64,000 nucleotides of DNA from an archaeon (GTDB taxonomy: Archaea; Asgardarchaeota; Thorarchaeia; Thorarchaeales; Thorarchaeaceae), in NCBI GenBank assembly GCA_024275415.1, contig JAJRZD010000020.1:1-64000 (forward strand), read 5' to 3'. The notes under the pieces are model-generated. The model searched no databases. It was not told where the DNA came from and saw only the letters and a list, made by a program, of their open reading frames with translations. Both the position numbers and the translations under genes were made by a program. How positions within the stretch are numbered: position 1 is the first letter of the stretch; each line of letters begins with the position of its first letter. Below are positions 54,783 through 64,000 of the stretch, one piece after another.

Positions 54783-55856
54783 TTATTCGGGGACAGGATA
54801 TAGCTTGTTATTGTGCTCAATGAGATAGATAGAGTCACCCGACACATACTGTCGGATCGATTCGTCATCAAGCTCGAGTATTTCGAATGTGTCCGATGCC
54901 ATTACCTGAAGAGGCTTCCCATAGACATTAGAAACGACAGTGAACTCGCGTTTGGAATCTCCCTCTGTGATGAATCTGATAGTCTTCCATTTCGAGCTCT
55001 TTGGAGAAACAGTGAACCTATGCCGTCTTACAAGGTCATAGCAGGTAAGTCCGCCCTTCCCCATCTTCAGAACTCGACATGGATTGCCTACAACCTCAAT
55101 GAAGTCCCCTGGCAAGAATTGAGGGAGTCGAAGAAGAATCGTTGTTCTGTACTTCTTCTTGCCGCCCCTGTCTTGGGAATATAACTTGAAATTCTCCTTT
55201 CTGCTCGCTAGGAATTGTGCCTCAACCTCTTCGGCAATCTTACGACAGAGTAAATCGGATCCGAGGTACAGATCCAAACCAAATTTTGTTTCATCTATCT
55301 GTAAAATGAAAGCACGAGTGTCTTTCCCGTATTCGGCAATAGTGCGTTCTTTGGCAATCTCAAGTATCTGATCCTGCTCTTCTTTTGTCAACGGCCGTTC
55401 ATCAGCCCGAATCTGTAGGGTCGCCTCATAATAACCGCCGCTCATCATTGAGCACGAATCGCAGGACATGTAGGAATACCGTATCTCTGTGGGGTATTCT
55501 TCTGTATGTGGTTCTAGGTCTGGAGCGGACTTTCCTGTCACAACTAGGCGTACCAACAGAACTCTATCCAATCGGTTCTCTTCAATAATATCCACACTCA
55601 GTCCCGGTACCAATGGGGTTATTTCCATATCTAGAAGTATGTCAATCTGTTCTGCCCTCTGTGCATCTTTGTTTTGTGATGACAGGGTCTTCCATCCGCC
55701 AGGAATTTTCACGGAGCCACACTTTTTGCAAATTGTTATAGACAGCGGAGAACTCACTTTGACTAGTGGATGCTCGTTGTTGTAACAATTCTGGCAGAGA
55801 CCATCCAGAATAGATGGCTCTCCACACAAATAGCAAGGAGATCTCATCGCGTCCAC
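54783..55856 (-). CDS. nmd3: NMD3-like ribosome export/assembly protein
   Basis: 357 aa. The N-terminal zinc region reads CYLCGEPSILDGLCQNC and ITICKKCGSVKIPGGW, with a further CDSCSMMSGGYYEATLQIR block; the last is a family hallmark. The middle EIAKERTIAEYGKDTRAFILQIDETKFGLDLYLGSDLLCRKIAEEV and KKYRTTILLRLPQFLPGDFIEV match eukaryotic and archaeal NMD3. In eukaryotes NMD3 is the adaptor for 60S export and monitors tRNA sites; in archaea it is thought to act in large-subunit maturation together with aIF6, which is also in this window. It is preceded by 90 bases without a gene. Confidence 0.92.
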   Translation of the reverse strand: MDAMRSPCYLCGEPSILDGLCQNCYNNEHPLVKVSSPLSITICKKCGSVKIPGGWKTLSSQNKDAQRAEQIDILLDMEITPLVPGLSVDIIEENRLDRVLLVRLVVTGKSAPDLEPHTEEYPTEIRYSYMSCDSCSMMSGGYYEATLQIRADERPLTKEEQDQILEIAKERTIAEYGKDTRAFILQIDETKFGLDLYLGSDLLCRKIAEEVEAQFLASRKENFKLYSQDRGGKKKYRTTILLRLPQFLPGDFIEVVGNPCRVLKMGKGGLTCYDLVRRHRFTVSPKSSKWKTIRFITEGDSKREFTVVSNVYGKPLQVMASDTFEILELDDESIRQYVSGDSIYLIEHNNKLYPVPE

Positions 55857-55946
55857 TGGAGTTTTGGACGTCTGAGATACTTATGAATTCAGTTGTAGGA
55901 GATGACGACTATATTCGCGAGAGTAGGGAACAGAAAAGTGTCAGTG

Positions 55947-56249
55947 CTAGAGCTTCATCCATTGGGCGTGAGGCTCCCCTTGGATGTAAAGGACAGCATT
56001 CTTATGGACGAGTCCGGCCTCAATTGCTGCTGTGACGGTGATCGTGCCAATCATGTTGGCAATGGTCGCGTTTTGGAGGTATTTGATGCAAGTTGCAGTG
56101 TCAACTAGATCACCTCCATAGAACTCCTTGCTTACATTGAAGCGTATCTCACCATCAATGAGAGTTCGTCCAAGTAGATTCTCATCACAAGCAGACACAA
56201 GTACGTGGTCCAATGTTTCACGAATTCGAACATAGACTGATTTTGACAT
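55947..56249 (-). CDS. DUF424 protein
   Basis: 100 aa. It fits the archaeal DUF424 family: VYVRIRETLDHVLVSACDENLLGRTLIDGEIRFNVSKEFYGGDLVD, then a helix (TATCIKYLQNATIANMIG) and AAIEAGLVHKNAVLYIQGEPHAQWMKL. The protein is a small alpha/beta fold of unknown activity and usually lies beside aIF2-beta and NMD3, as here. This constancy suggests a role in translation or ribosome assembly. It follows the aIF2-beta gene by ten bases on the same strand. Confidence 0.88.
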   Translation of the reverse strand: MSKSVYVRIRETLDHVLVSACDENLLGRTLIDGEIRFNVSKEFYGGDLVDTATCIKYLQNATIANMIGTITVTAAIEAGLVHKNAVLYIQGEPHAQWMKL

Positions 56250-56259
56250 TGAAGGAACC

Positions 56260-56673
56260 TCATACAGGACGAATCGATGTGCTTGCCCCGCAGGCGGAGC
56301 ACTTCAGATAATATGCGTGTCCGTCCTTGTCCATGTTAGTATCGGGACGACCACACACAGGACAAAGGACATAGGCATCGATATATTTCGAAAGAACCTC
56401 ATTAACCGTATTTGCTGTAAATTTGCCTTGGAAAATAGCACTTCCACCCTCCATATTCCCAGCTGTTGCCAGCTGCCCAGCGACATATTTGAGTACCTCT
56501 TTGCCAGGCCTGTTGAGGACACCCAGAATCTCTTGGAAATTCTGCCAGATTGTCCTAGTCCCCTGGATCATCAGCTGGACATGAGGTACCTTGAATCGTT
56601 CACCAGAACGTTTGAACGCATCTTCAGGCACACTATCTCTTGCCCTTTCAAGCAATTTCTCGTAGTCGTCCAT
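56260..56673 (-). CDS. eif2b: Translation initiation factor aIF2 beta subunit
   Basis: 137 aa. It supports initiator-tRNA delivery with aIF2 alpha and gamma. The N-terminal helix YEKLLERARDSVP and central domain FKVPHVQLMIQGTRTIWQNFQEILGVLNRPGKEVLKYVAGQLATAGNMEGGSAIFQGKFTANTVNEVLSKYIDAYVLCP are standard, followed by the zinc ribbon CPVCGRPDTNMDKDGHAYYLKCSACGA. Alpha and gamma genes are not in the window. It leads the DUF424-NMD3 set. Confidence 0.95.
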   Translation of the reverse strand: MDDYEKLLERARDSVPEDAFKRSGERFKVPHVQLMIQGTRTIWQNFQEILGVLNRPGKEVLKYVAGQLATAGNMEGGSAIFQGKFTANTVNEVLSKYIDAYVLCPVCGRPDTNMDKDGHAYYLKCSACGASTSIRPV

Positions 56674-56725
56674 GTATAATGTTTCCCCGTTAATAGTTAT
56701 TGAAGGTTCTGATTAGTCACATAGG

Positions 56726-57418
56726 CTAGTCGATAGGACGATAGACCCCGACCTCCTGTTCCATGATCAGTTCTTTGTCCACTAAATCAAGTATCTCCAG
56801 ATTGATCTGCCAAGCGTCAACACCCTTTTCCTCAAAATGAGATACGATGGTCTTGATACCTACACCATCCGGGTTATCATTATCGATGATATATTGGAGA
56901 ATCTCGCCAGCGACACCGCCAACGCCAGACTTCAGAGATGGTTTAGAAGGCGAGGACGGTTCGATAAATGATTCCAATGCGCCTTCACGGGTCGAATGCT
57001 GTTTGGTGGTATTGCCATCCTTATTTTGACGAAGAATGGTCATCTGGCGCTCGTACTTGTGGATAACAAGCAAGTTTGGATCATCAATTGGCTTGACAAT
57101 CTCAGGTGCAATATAGATCTCATCGTTATACTCTCGGATTCTACCAATCACCATGGCGAGGACATTCAAGTCAATCTTTTGCAGCAGAGATGCTTTAGCA
57201 CCCCATACCTTGGCACGGATGACTCCAGTGCCATCATCAAGTGTGATGCTAGCATAATTATTGTCGCCGGCAACCTGATCCACTATACTTCCTAGAAGGA
57301 ACACACGACGGAGTTCCACTCCTTGAGGAGTTATCACACGGAATCCCTCATCCTCACTATATTCGCCATCGAGTATATCACTAACAGATGCTCGGATCGC
57401 AGTCTGTCGCTCCTTCAC
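56726..57418 (-). CDS. OB-fold single-strand DNA-binding protein (RPA2-like)
   Basis: 230 aa. An OB fold occupies about residues 12-125 (RVFLLGSIVDQVAGDNNYASITLDDGTGVIRAKVWGAK, LAMVIGRIREYNDEIYIAPEIVKPI), the pattern of replication protein A middle subunits: DDGTG followed by a strand and V-x-G-x-I-R-E-Y. A linker of Lys, Asn, Ser and Pro leads to a C-terminal winged helix (GEILQYIIDNDNPDGVGIKTIVSHFEEKGVDAWQINLEILDLVDKELI), like RPA32. It should coat single-stranded DNA in replication and repair, with a partner not in the window. The next downstream gene on the map is aIF2-beta; FEN1 lies upstream. Confidence 0.85.
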   Translation of the reverse strand: MKERQTAIRASVSDILDGEYSEDEGFRVITPQGVELRRVFLLGSIVDQVAGDNNYASITLDDGTGVIRAKVWGAKASLLQKIDLNVLAMVIGRIREYNDEIYIAPEIVKPIDDPNLLVIHKYERQMTILRQNKDGNTTKQHSTREGALESFIEPSSPSKPSLKSGVGGVAGEILQYIIDNDNPDGVGIKTIVSHFEEKGVDAWQINLEILDLVDKELIMEQEVGVYRPID

Positions 57419-57482
57419 AGAATCATGTCACCTGCCTGCCAGATGTCTGTCGTGACCACCCTTTATAGAGTTCACTATTACA

Positions 57483-58517
57483 CTAGAAGAAATCAGACAA
57501 TGAGCTCTGTTGTACCCCCTCGCGTTCCGCTTCACGCTTCTGTATTAAGCGCTCAAGTGCAGCAGTCACACGGTTCGCACTAAAATCATGCTCTGAGCAG
57601 AGAATCATTGTGACCTCTTCGACGTTAGGATCTTCCCAAGAAAACGGTTTAACCTCCATATTGGGAGGGTCTAAGAATATCTTACGGATTTCCTCAAACG
57701 GGAAATCAATCGTGTATTTCCCTGATTCAATGATTCCTTCAATAGAACCAAACTCACGAATGAGTTTGAGCGCAGTCTTAGGACCTACCCGAGGAACCTT
57801 GTCATTGTAATCCGTTCCAACAAGTAAGGCGATATCAATCAGCTGCTCTCGTGAGATGCCTAACAATCTCAAGTTCAGGTCTAAATCAATCAATTCCGGA
57901 GAGATTATCTTGAAGGTATTAGTTCGTGAAACGCGTCTTTTGCCTGAAACTGAAAGGTTCCGTATCATTCTTGGACAATTATATAGGAGAGAGTCATTGT
58001 CTTGGCTTGCACTAGCATACACCATGTTCTCCCTAGCCATCTGTGCTGCCAGCGCTTCACCCTCAGACGGAGCTTGTATCCATGGGATACCCATTGCGGT
58101 CAACAGCCGCTTGCTCTCGTCAATCATCCCAGTGGTGAGTGTGGAGCTTGCCTGTGCTGCTTTTCGCGCATCATCGATTCGTCCTTCTTTCTTAGCAAGC
58201 TGCCATTCTTCAAATGCAGCTTCACGAACCGCTCGCCGCCTCTCAACTTCTCCAGACTTGAGTTTGGGCGGTTCACCATCAAAGACATAAACTGGAAGTA
58301 TCCCTTGTTCGAGAAGGTTCATATTGCGATAGAATATCCCGCTTAGGTGGCTAGTGACTCTTCCTTTCCGATCCATGAGGGGAGTTCCATCACGCTGTCT
58401 GATAGTGGAGAGAAATTGGTACAGGGTATTGAACGCATCTATAGCAACCTTCTTCCCTGCGAGATCAGATATTGTTATTTTCTGAGCTTGTATGATGTCA
58501 GAGAGTTTTGTCCCCAT
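57483..58517 (-). CDS. fen1: Flap endonuclease FEN1
   Basis: 344 aa from ATG 58517 (MGTKLSDII), the family start, with TTGGAGCGG upstream; the track's 41 extra residues are not family-like. The protein removes 5' flaps in lagging-strand maturation and repair. Metal-binding acids lie in VAIDAFNTLYQF, VFDGEPPKLKSGEVERRR, IQAPSEGEALAAQMA, SASQDNDSLLY and LVGTDYNDKVP. The final residues QQSSLSDFF are a PIP box for the PCNA clamp. Length is normal. Confidence 0.95.
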   Translation of the reverse strand: MGTKLSDIIQAQKITISDLAGKKVAIDAFNTLYQFLSTIRQRDGTPLMDRKGRVTSHLSGIFYRNMNLLEQGILPVYVFDGEPPKLKSGEVERRRAVREAAFEEWQLAKKEGRIDDARKAAQASSTLTTGMIDESKRLLTAMGIPWIQAPSEGEALAAQMARENMVYASASQDNDSLLYNCPRMIRNLSVSGKRRVSRTNTFKIISPELIDLDLNLRLLGISREQLIDIALLVGTDYNDKVPRVGPKTALKLIREFGSIEGIIESGKYTIDFPFEEIRKIFLDPPNMEVKPFSWEDPNVEEVTMILCSEHDFSANRVTAALERLIQKREAEREGVQQSSLSDFF

Positions 58518-58670
58518 TGAATCCGCTCCAACACTCAGTAGGAGTGGTTTATCATATATCATTTGAGGAGTGCTTCCTAATGAGTACTCTTCGGTAAGTT
58601 TATAATATTCCCAAAGGTGGCGACAGGAGACCAACACCAAATATTTGGCTCTGGTGATACTTTGTCAACA

Positions 58671-58838
58671 ATGAAGACGATTAGGTGCACATCGTGCCAC
58701 GGTTCAATTTCTCCCAAGGAGGATAGTGTAAAGATGCAATGCCCAAACTGTGGAGTTGCTACAATATGGCGTTGCGGATCATGCAGGAAGTTCTCTAACC
58801 GGTATTCCTGCCCAAACTGTGGCTTTGAGGGGCCATGA
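58671..58838 (+). CDS. Small zinc-ribbon protein (RNA-binding type)
   Basis: 55 aa from ATG 58671; the track start at 58617 adds 18 residues unlike the family. Four CxxC knuckles in a row (CTSCHGSI, CPNCGVATIWRCGSC, CPNCGFEGP) make two zinc ribbons in a chain, as in archaeal proteins of the HVO_2753 type, often called Zn-ribbon RNA-binding proteins. It overlaps the aEF1-beta reading frame region by the pattern TGATT and lies just before it, the common archaeal pairing. It probably works in translation. Confidence 0.85.
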   Translation: MKTIRCTSCHGSISPKEDSVKMQCPNCGVATIWRCGSCRKFSNRYSCPNCGFEGP

Positions 58839-58855
58839 TTCAAGGAGAGATAGAA

Positions 58856-59125
58856 ATGGCAAGAGTGATTATCACAATTAGAGTGATGCCTGTAGATATT
58901 GATGTGGATCTAGAAGGTCTACTTGAACAAATCAGACAGAACATCCCTGAAGGCACTGATGTTAGAGCGAATGAGATCGTGCCTGTCGCATTTGGTCTCA
59001 AGGCACTCAGGATAAATCTGGCAAGAGACGAATCGTTAGGGGGAACTGACGATATCGAAGAGGCAATCAGCAACCTTGAGGGCGTTTCACAAGTCGAGGT
59101 TGAGGTTGTTTCAAGAATCTCTTGA
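58856..59125 (+). CDS. ef1b: Elongation factor aEF1-beta
   Basis: 89 aa from ATG 58856 (MARVIITIRVMP), which has AAGGAGAG at correct distance; the track start 58835 adds seven residues. The ferredoxin-like GEF domain of EF1-beta is seen in VIITIRVMPVDIDVDLEGLLEQI, VPVAFGLKALRINLARDE and NLEGVSQVEVEVVSRI. It exchanges GDP for GTP on EF1A. It follows the zinc-ribbon gene by 17 bases. Confidence 0.93.
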   Translation: MARVIITIRVMPVDIDVDLEGLLEQIRQNIPEGTDVRANEIVPVAFGLKALRINLARDESLGGTDDIEEAISNLEGVSQVEVEVVSRIS

Positions 59126-59182
59126 TAGACGAAATGCCACCTAGTTTATCTCATAACTCATAGTTTAAATTAATAATTTCCC

Positions 59183-59198
59183 GCCGGTGCATACCGGC
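59183..59198 (+). promoter_or_regulatory. GCCGGT-gcat-ACCGGC hairpin upstream of cdc48
   Basis: A 6-bp perfect inverted repeat 125 bases before the Cdc48 start, just after an AT-rich TATA-like stretch (AGTTTAAATTAATAATTT). It may be an operator or leader stem. Confidence 0.35.
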
Positions 59199-59268
59199 CA
59201 CTAACATAGTCGGTTATATGGGACAGACAAGACTCAATAGTGATAGTCTGTACACAAAGGAGATATAG

Positions 59269-61512
<2,244 letters not shown>

Positions 61513-61521
61513 TGAAGTCAA

Positions 61522-61782
61522 GTGGCACCATGGAATGCTATACCCTTAAGGAATCTGATCCTGAACATAATCCACAAACGGAAAGGGATTATCCTTGATG
61601 ATGAGCTGATTCGGGCTTTGGAGAAGGAAAACGGAACAAAACCCAGTGAGGCCGAGTTGAACTCCGCCCTCCTAAAACTAGAGATAAATGGCATTGTCCA
61701 TGTCAGTCAAATCACAAAAACAAAGCGACGAATCGAGGTTATCACCGAAGCACATGAATTCCTTCATGTAGATGAAGACTGA
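61522..61782 (+). CDS. Small winged-helix-like protein, 86 aa
   Basis: 86 aa from GTG 61522. It reads as a single winged helix: LRNLILNIIHKRKGIILDDELIRALEKENGTKPSEAELNSALLKLEINGIVHVSQITKTKRRIEVI, with a beta wing at the end. The family is common in archaea, often next to RibL as here, but I know no assigned function; DNA binding is possible. It lies nine bases after cdc48 and 26 before ribL. Confidence 0.65.
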   Translation: MAPWNAIPLRNLILNIIHKRKGIILDDELIRALEKENGTKPSEAELNSALLKLEINGIVHVSQITKTKRRIEVITEAHEFLHVDED

Positions 61783-61808
61783 CTGCCTATTACTAGGAGG
61801 TATGGCCA

Positions 61809-62270
61809 TTGTCGGGAAAAAAAGTACTGGCAGCTGGCAAGTTCGATATATTGCATCTCGGGCATCTGGCATATCTCGAACAGGCGAAGGAACTCGCGGG
61901 CCAAGAAGGACAACTCATTGTTGTGATTGCTAGGGATGATACTATTACACGGGAGAGAGGGGCTCCTCCAGTGTTTCCACAAGAACAGAGACGAAGACTT
62001 GTGGAGGCTCTTGATGTGGTCAACTCAGCTGTTGTGGGATACAAGACGGATGACCACACCAGAATAGTCGCGGATATCAAACCAGATATCATAGCTTTGG
62101 GGTATGACCAACTGACTAATGTGGAGGGTCTCAAGCAAGCCATTAGATTGAAAGGACTACATACTGAGATAGTCCGGTTGAAAAAACGAAACGCGGATGG
62201 TCTTTGTTCATCAACCCTCATCCGAAAAAGAATCATCCAGTTCTACAGAGAAAATGGGACGCCCGAGTGA
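61809..62270 (+). CDS. ribL: FAD synthetase RibL (cytidylyltransferase family)
   Basis: 153 aa. Nucleotidyltransferase signature VLAAGKFDILHLGHLAYLEQAKELA carries HLGH; the second motif is SSTLIRKRI (R-x-S/T-S-T-x-I). The middle block LIVVIARDDTITRERGAPPVFPQEQRRRLVEALDVVNSAVVG is typical of archaeal RibL, which attaches AMP to FMN. The start is TTG 61809 with AGGAGG ahead. It ends the plus-strand run from the zinc-ribbon gene and converges with the GT-C gene, with two bases between. Confidence 0.92.
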   Translation: MSGKKVLAAGKFDILHLGHLAYLEQAKELAGQEGQLIVVIARDDTITRERGAPPVFPQEQRRRLVEALDVVNSAVVGYKTDDHTRIVADIKPDIIALGYDQLTNVEGLKQAIRLKGLHTEIVRLKKRNADGLCSSTLIRKRIIQFYRENGTPE

Positions 62271-62272
62271 AC

Positions 62273-63613
62273 TCAGATGATAAGTTCACCACGGGATTCA
62301 ATCTCCTGACGTTTCCGAGCCAGAGCCTCTTGTCTATCGAACATCCACCGCCAAATTAGGAAAACGATGAATACAGATACGCCGAGTACTCCCAGATACG
62401 CATATGTCCACACACCTTGTGGGAAATGCAACAGAAGGTCGGGTAATGGTCCATTCCAGAAATATGGGAAATTAATGACGACCCCGAAGGCGTATAGAAG
62501 ACCGACGATGGTAATCAGTTTAAGATATGCAATTGCCTGACGATCATCGTCAAGCAAGAAGATCAACGCCCCAAACCAGAACAGATACCAGGGCATCACC
62601 CATCGGAACGCGAATAGTAGAGTGGGTATCATATAGATATAAAGAGGTTGCAGCAGTTTCAAGCGTCCCCACCAAGAGGCCTTGAGGAATGCCTCTTTCT
62701 CCGGTAAGAATTGATGCACTGTGATGAGGATAAATGCCAGTACGAGTACCAATGGAATAAGAGCGGGATACCACTGATATGTCGAGCCCTCAGGGCCCCA
62801 GACATCCGGCGTCCCCCAAGCTAGTCCTGGAAAGAGAGGATTCACAATGAACGAGCTGTAAGAGGAGCTGTTCAAGAAATGGGATATAAGAGAATCATAG
62901 TTCTGCCCTGCCACAGCAAGTGGAACAACTGTGATCATAATAGATGCGAAGAACCAAATCAGTGATGTGGGGGCGCTAAGAAACAGGACAGGCAATGCAA
63001 CGATGGAGTATATCTTCGTCTGAAATGAAAGCCCTAATGTGAACATCGCCTTGTTGTTTTGACCCTCGCTTCGTAGTACGAGTGCCATAAGCAAGAGGCA
63101 GTCTGTAAGTGGCTCAAGCTTCCCGCCGCCTGCAGACATTATCAGTCCATAGATGAAATATCCTGCAAAGAATAGACGGGCCCAACGAACCTTGTAAACC
63201 TTGTCACCTAATAGAATCGCCATCAATACAAGATTGAGATTGAACACGAGGACTAGGATGAAATTCATCCACATATGCTGAAAACCGCCCACTCCGGGAA
63301 ACAGGAATGTCGCAATTGCAAAGAATATCAGTCCAAAGACGGGGTATTCATAGGTTATATTCCCAAGGTAGTCAGGCAGAGTGTGGTTCCCATCTTGGAA
63401 GTGTTCACCCATGGCTTCTGCAACCTCTGCATCATTCATGTCGTACACTGCAAATCCGTAGACCCAGAAAGCTTCCCCGTACATCTCGTTACGGTTTCGA
63501 TCCCTTTGAATAACTAAGGAATCGGCGATGGGAATAGCAATCATCGAGATAGCAAGACTAAGAATAAGGTACTTTCTCATCTCATATATCTTAAAGGAGA
63601 TTGCATTTAGCAT
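62273..63613 (-). CDS. GT-C glycosyltransferase (GT87-like mannosyltransferase)
   Basis: 446 aa from ATG 63613 with GGTGAC at good distance (the track start TTG 63631 lies before this site). About ten to twelve hydrophobic helices run through the protein, with the exterior first loop DRNRNEMYGEAFWVYGFAVYDMND, in which the acids could bind a polyprenyl-phosphate sugar. Later blocks KLEPLTDCLLLMALVLRSEG, FTLGLSFQTKIYSIVALPVLFL and FRWVMPWYLFWFGALIFLLDDDR are as in family GT87 (polyprenol-phosphate-mannose-dependent) proteins. It may extend lipid-linked or protein-linked glycans. The C-terminus is charged (EALARKRQEIESRGE). Confidence 0.7.
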   Translation of the reverse strand: MLNAISFKIYEMRKYLILSLAISMIAIPIADSLVIQRDRNRNEMYGEAFWVYGFAVYDMNDAEVAEAMGEHFQDGNHTLPDYLGNITYEYPVFGLIFFAIATFLFPGVGGFQHMWMNFILVLVFNLNLVLMAILLGDKVYKVRWARLFFAGYFIYGLIMSAGGGKLEPLTDCLLLMALVLRSEGQNNKAMFTLGLSFQTKIYSIVALPVLFLSAPTSLIWFFASIMITVVPLAVAGQNYDSLISHFLNSSSYSSFIVNPLFPGLAWGTPDVWGPEGSTYQWYPALIPLVLVLAFILITVHQFLPEKEAFLKASWWGRLKLLQPLYIYMIPTLLFAFRWVMPWYLFWFGALIFLLDDDRQAIAYLKLITIVGLLYAFGVVINFPYFWNGPLPDLLLHFPQGVWTYAYLGVLGVSVFIVFLIWRWMFDRQEALARKRQEIESRGELII

Positions 63614-63732
63614 GTGATAGTCACCATTCAACTTCGACTTCTTTTGATGGCTGTAGGCAAGGACGAGTAACCCATAGTTAACTCTTTTGACGAGTCAATA
63701 GGGATTGTGTGAATAAAATAAAAAAACACCAT

Positions 63733-64000
63733 TCAGGTGAGATAGGTCGGACAGGGCCACTCGTCACATCGTAGGCAACTTGTGCATTTGTTTTCATCAA
63801 CTGCAATTTTGCCATCGACTAGATGGAGCGCGTTACGGTCACATTTTGGGATACATGAACCACAGGCTTGACAGAAAAGCACCCGTGTGACTGCACGTTC
63901 TACTTGACGAGCAAGACGCTCTATTTGGGATTCACGTTTCCCACGAATGACAAGCGAGCCTGAGCTAAAAAGGATAATCGAGGTGTTTCCTGAGCGTATC
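63733..64000 (-). CDS. Protein with C-terminal 2x[4Fe-4S] domain, partial
   Basis: Not in the track because it continues past the right edge. The visible 88 codons end at TGA 63735-63733. The last ~55 residues form a bacterial-type ferredoxin domain: CQACGSCIPKC ... CTSCLRCDEWPC, two clusters, with an extra residue before the last Cys. Before this is SGNTSIILFSSGSLVIRGKRESQIERLARQVERAVTRVLFC. The layout resembles archaeal PAPS-reductase-like proteins that end in a ferredoxin domain, but the catalytic part lies outside, so the type is uncertain. Confidence 0.6.
   Translation of the reverse strand, partial: IRSGNTSIILFSSGSLVIRGKRESQIERLARQVERAVTRVLFCQACGSCIPKCDRNALHLVDGKIAVDENKCTSCLRCDEWPCPTYLT

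Overview
The window looks like a piece of an Asgard archaeon chromosome, possibly Thorarchaeota-like (lineage inferred, not tested). Archaeal marks are the information-processing genes (eS19, eL39, eL31, eL20, aIF6, P-stalk uL11-uL1-uL10-L12, Spt5, aIF1A, aIF2-beta, aEF1-beta, Rio1, NMD3, FEN1, RNase P Rpp21), topoisomerase VI, a geranylgeranyl reductase for ether lipids, tRNAs with introns, and TTG/GTG starts behind GGAGG/GGTG ribosome sites. Asgard-like marks are a Ras-superfamily GTPase, a eukaryotic-type topoisomerase IB, a long secreted protein whose core resembles ribophorin I of the oligosaccharyltransferase complex, and a multi-TM protein with a longin/roadblock-like tail. I see no phage, transposon, integrase, rRNA or CRISPR.

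Layout. 0-13 kb is mixed: a partial helicase-like gene with a lost Walker A, a PAC2 chaperone-like gene, a lipid reductase, tRNA-Val, a broken TPR gene, a copper ATPase facing a YHS mini-protein across a repeat-rich promoter, two unrecognised genes behind an 18-bp palindrome, an operon of a divergent phosphoribosyltransferase with two metal-less rubrerythrin-like paralogs, a toroid-like protein, an acyltransferase, tRNA-Gly and a broken arsenate reductase. 13-18 kb holds topoisomerase IB, tRNA-Gly and a tightly overlapped operon of Ras-like GTPase, zinc/winged-helix protein and V4R-like sensor. 17.6-24.8 kb is the ribosome superoperon (Nep1, Rpp21, YhbY, eS19 to FtsY) followed by argF and a PfkB kinase. 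25-30 kb is FtsZ-SecE-Spt5-uL11-uL1-uL10-L12.

30-46 kb has an HDAC-family protein, radical SAM/HhH and ThiL genes, a longin-like membrane protein, an M14 peptidase, an oxidoreductase, a tRNA methylthiotransferase with a MoaD-like neighbour, both glycine decarboxylase subunits, a Trm112-like protein, an HD hydrolase and four tRNAs, three with clear or likely introns outside or at the canonical site. 46-50 kb is a divergent pair, the ribophorin I-like fusion and a DPAGT1/WecA-like GlcNAc-1-P transferase, which I read as an N-glycosylation locus. 50-57.4 kb is a minus-strand information cluster (Top6A/B, KH, Rio1, aIF1A, NMD3, DUF424, aIF2-beta, OB-fold protein), then FEN1. 58.6-62.3 kb is a plus-strand set (zinc ribbon, aEF1-beta, Cdc48, winged helix, FAD synthetase). 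The end has a GT-C mannosyltransferase-like gene and a partial ferredoxin-tailed protein.

The most notable items are the DOMON/FKBP/Ig/ribophorin I fusion beside a dolichol-pathway enzyme, the GTPase operon, an Spt5 with a zinc finger inside its NGN domain, and tRNA-Arg and tRNA-Thr introns in the D and T arms. Several interrupted genes suggest ongoing decay or assembly error.
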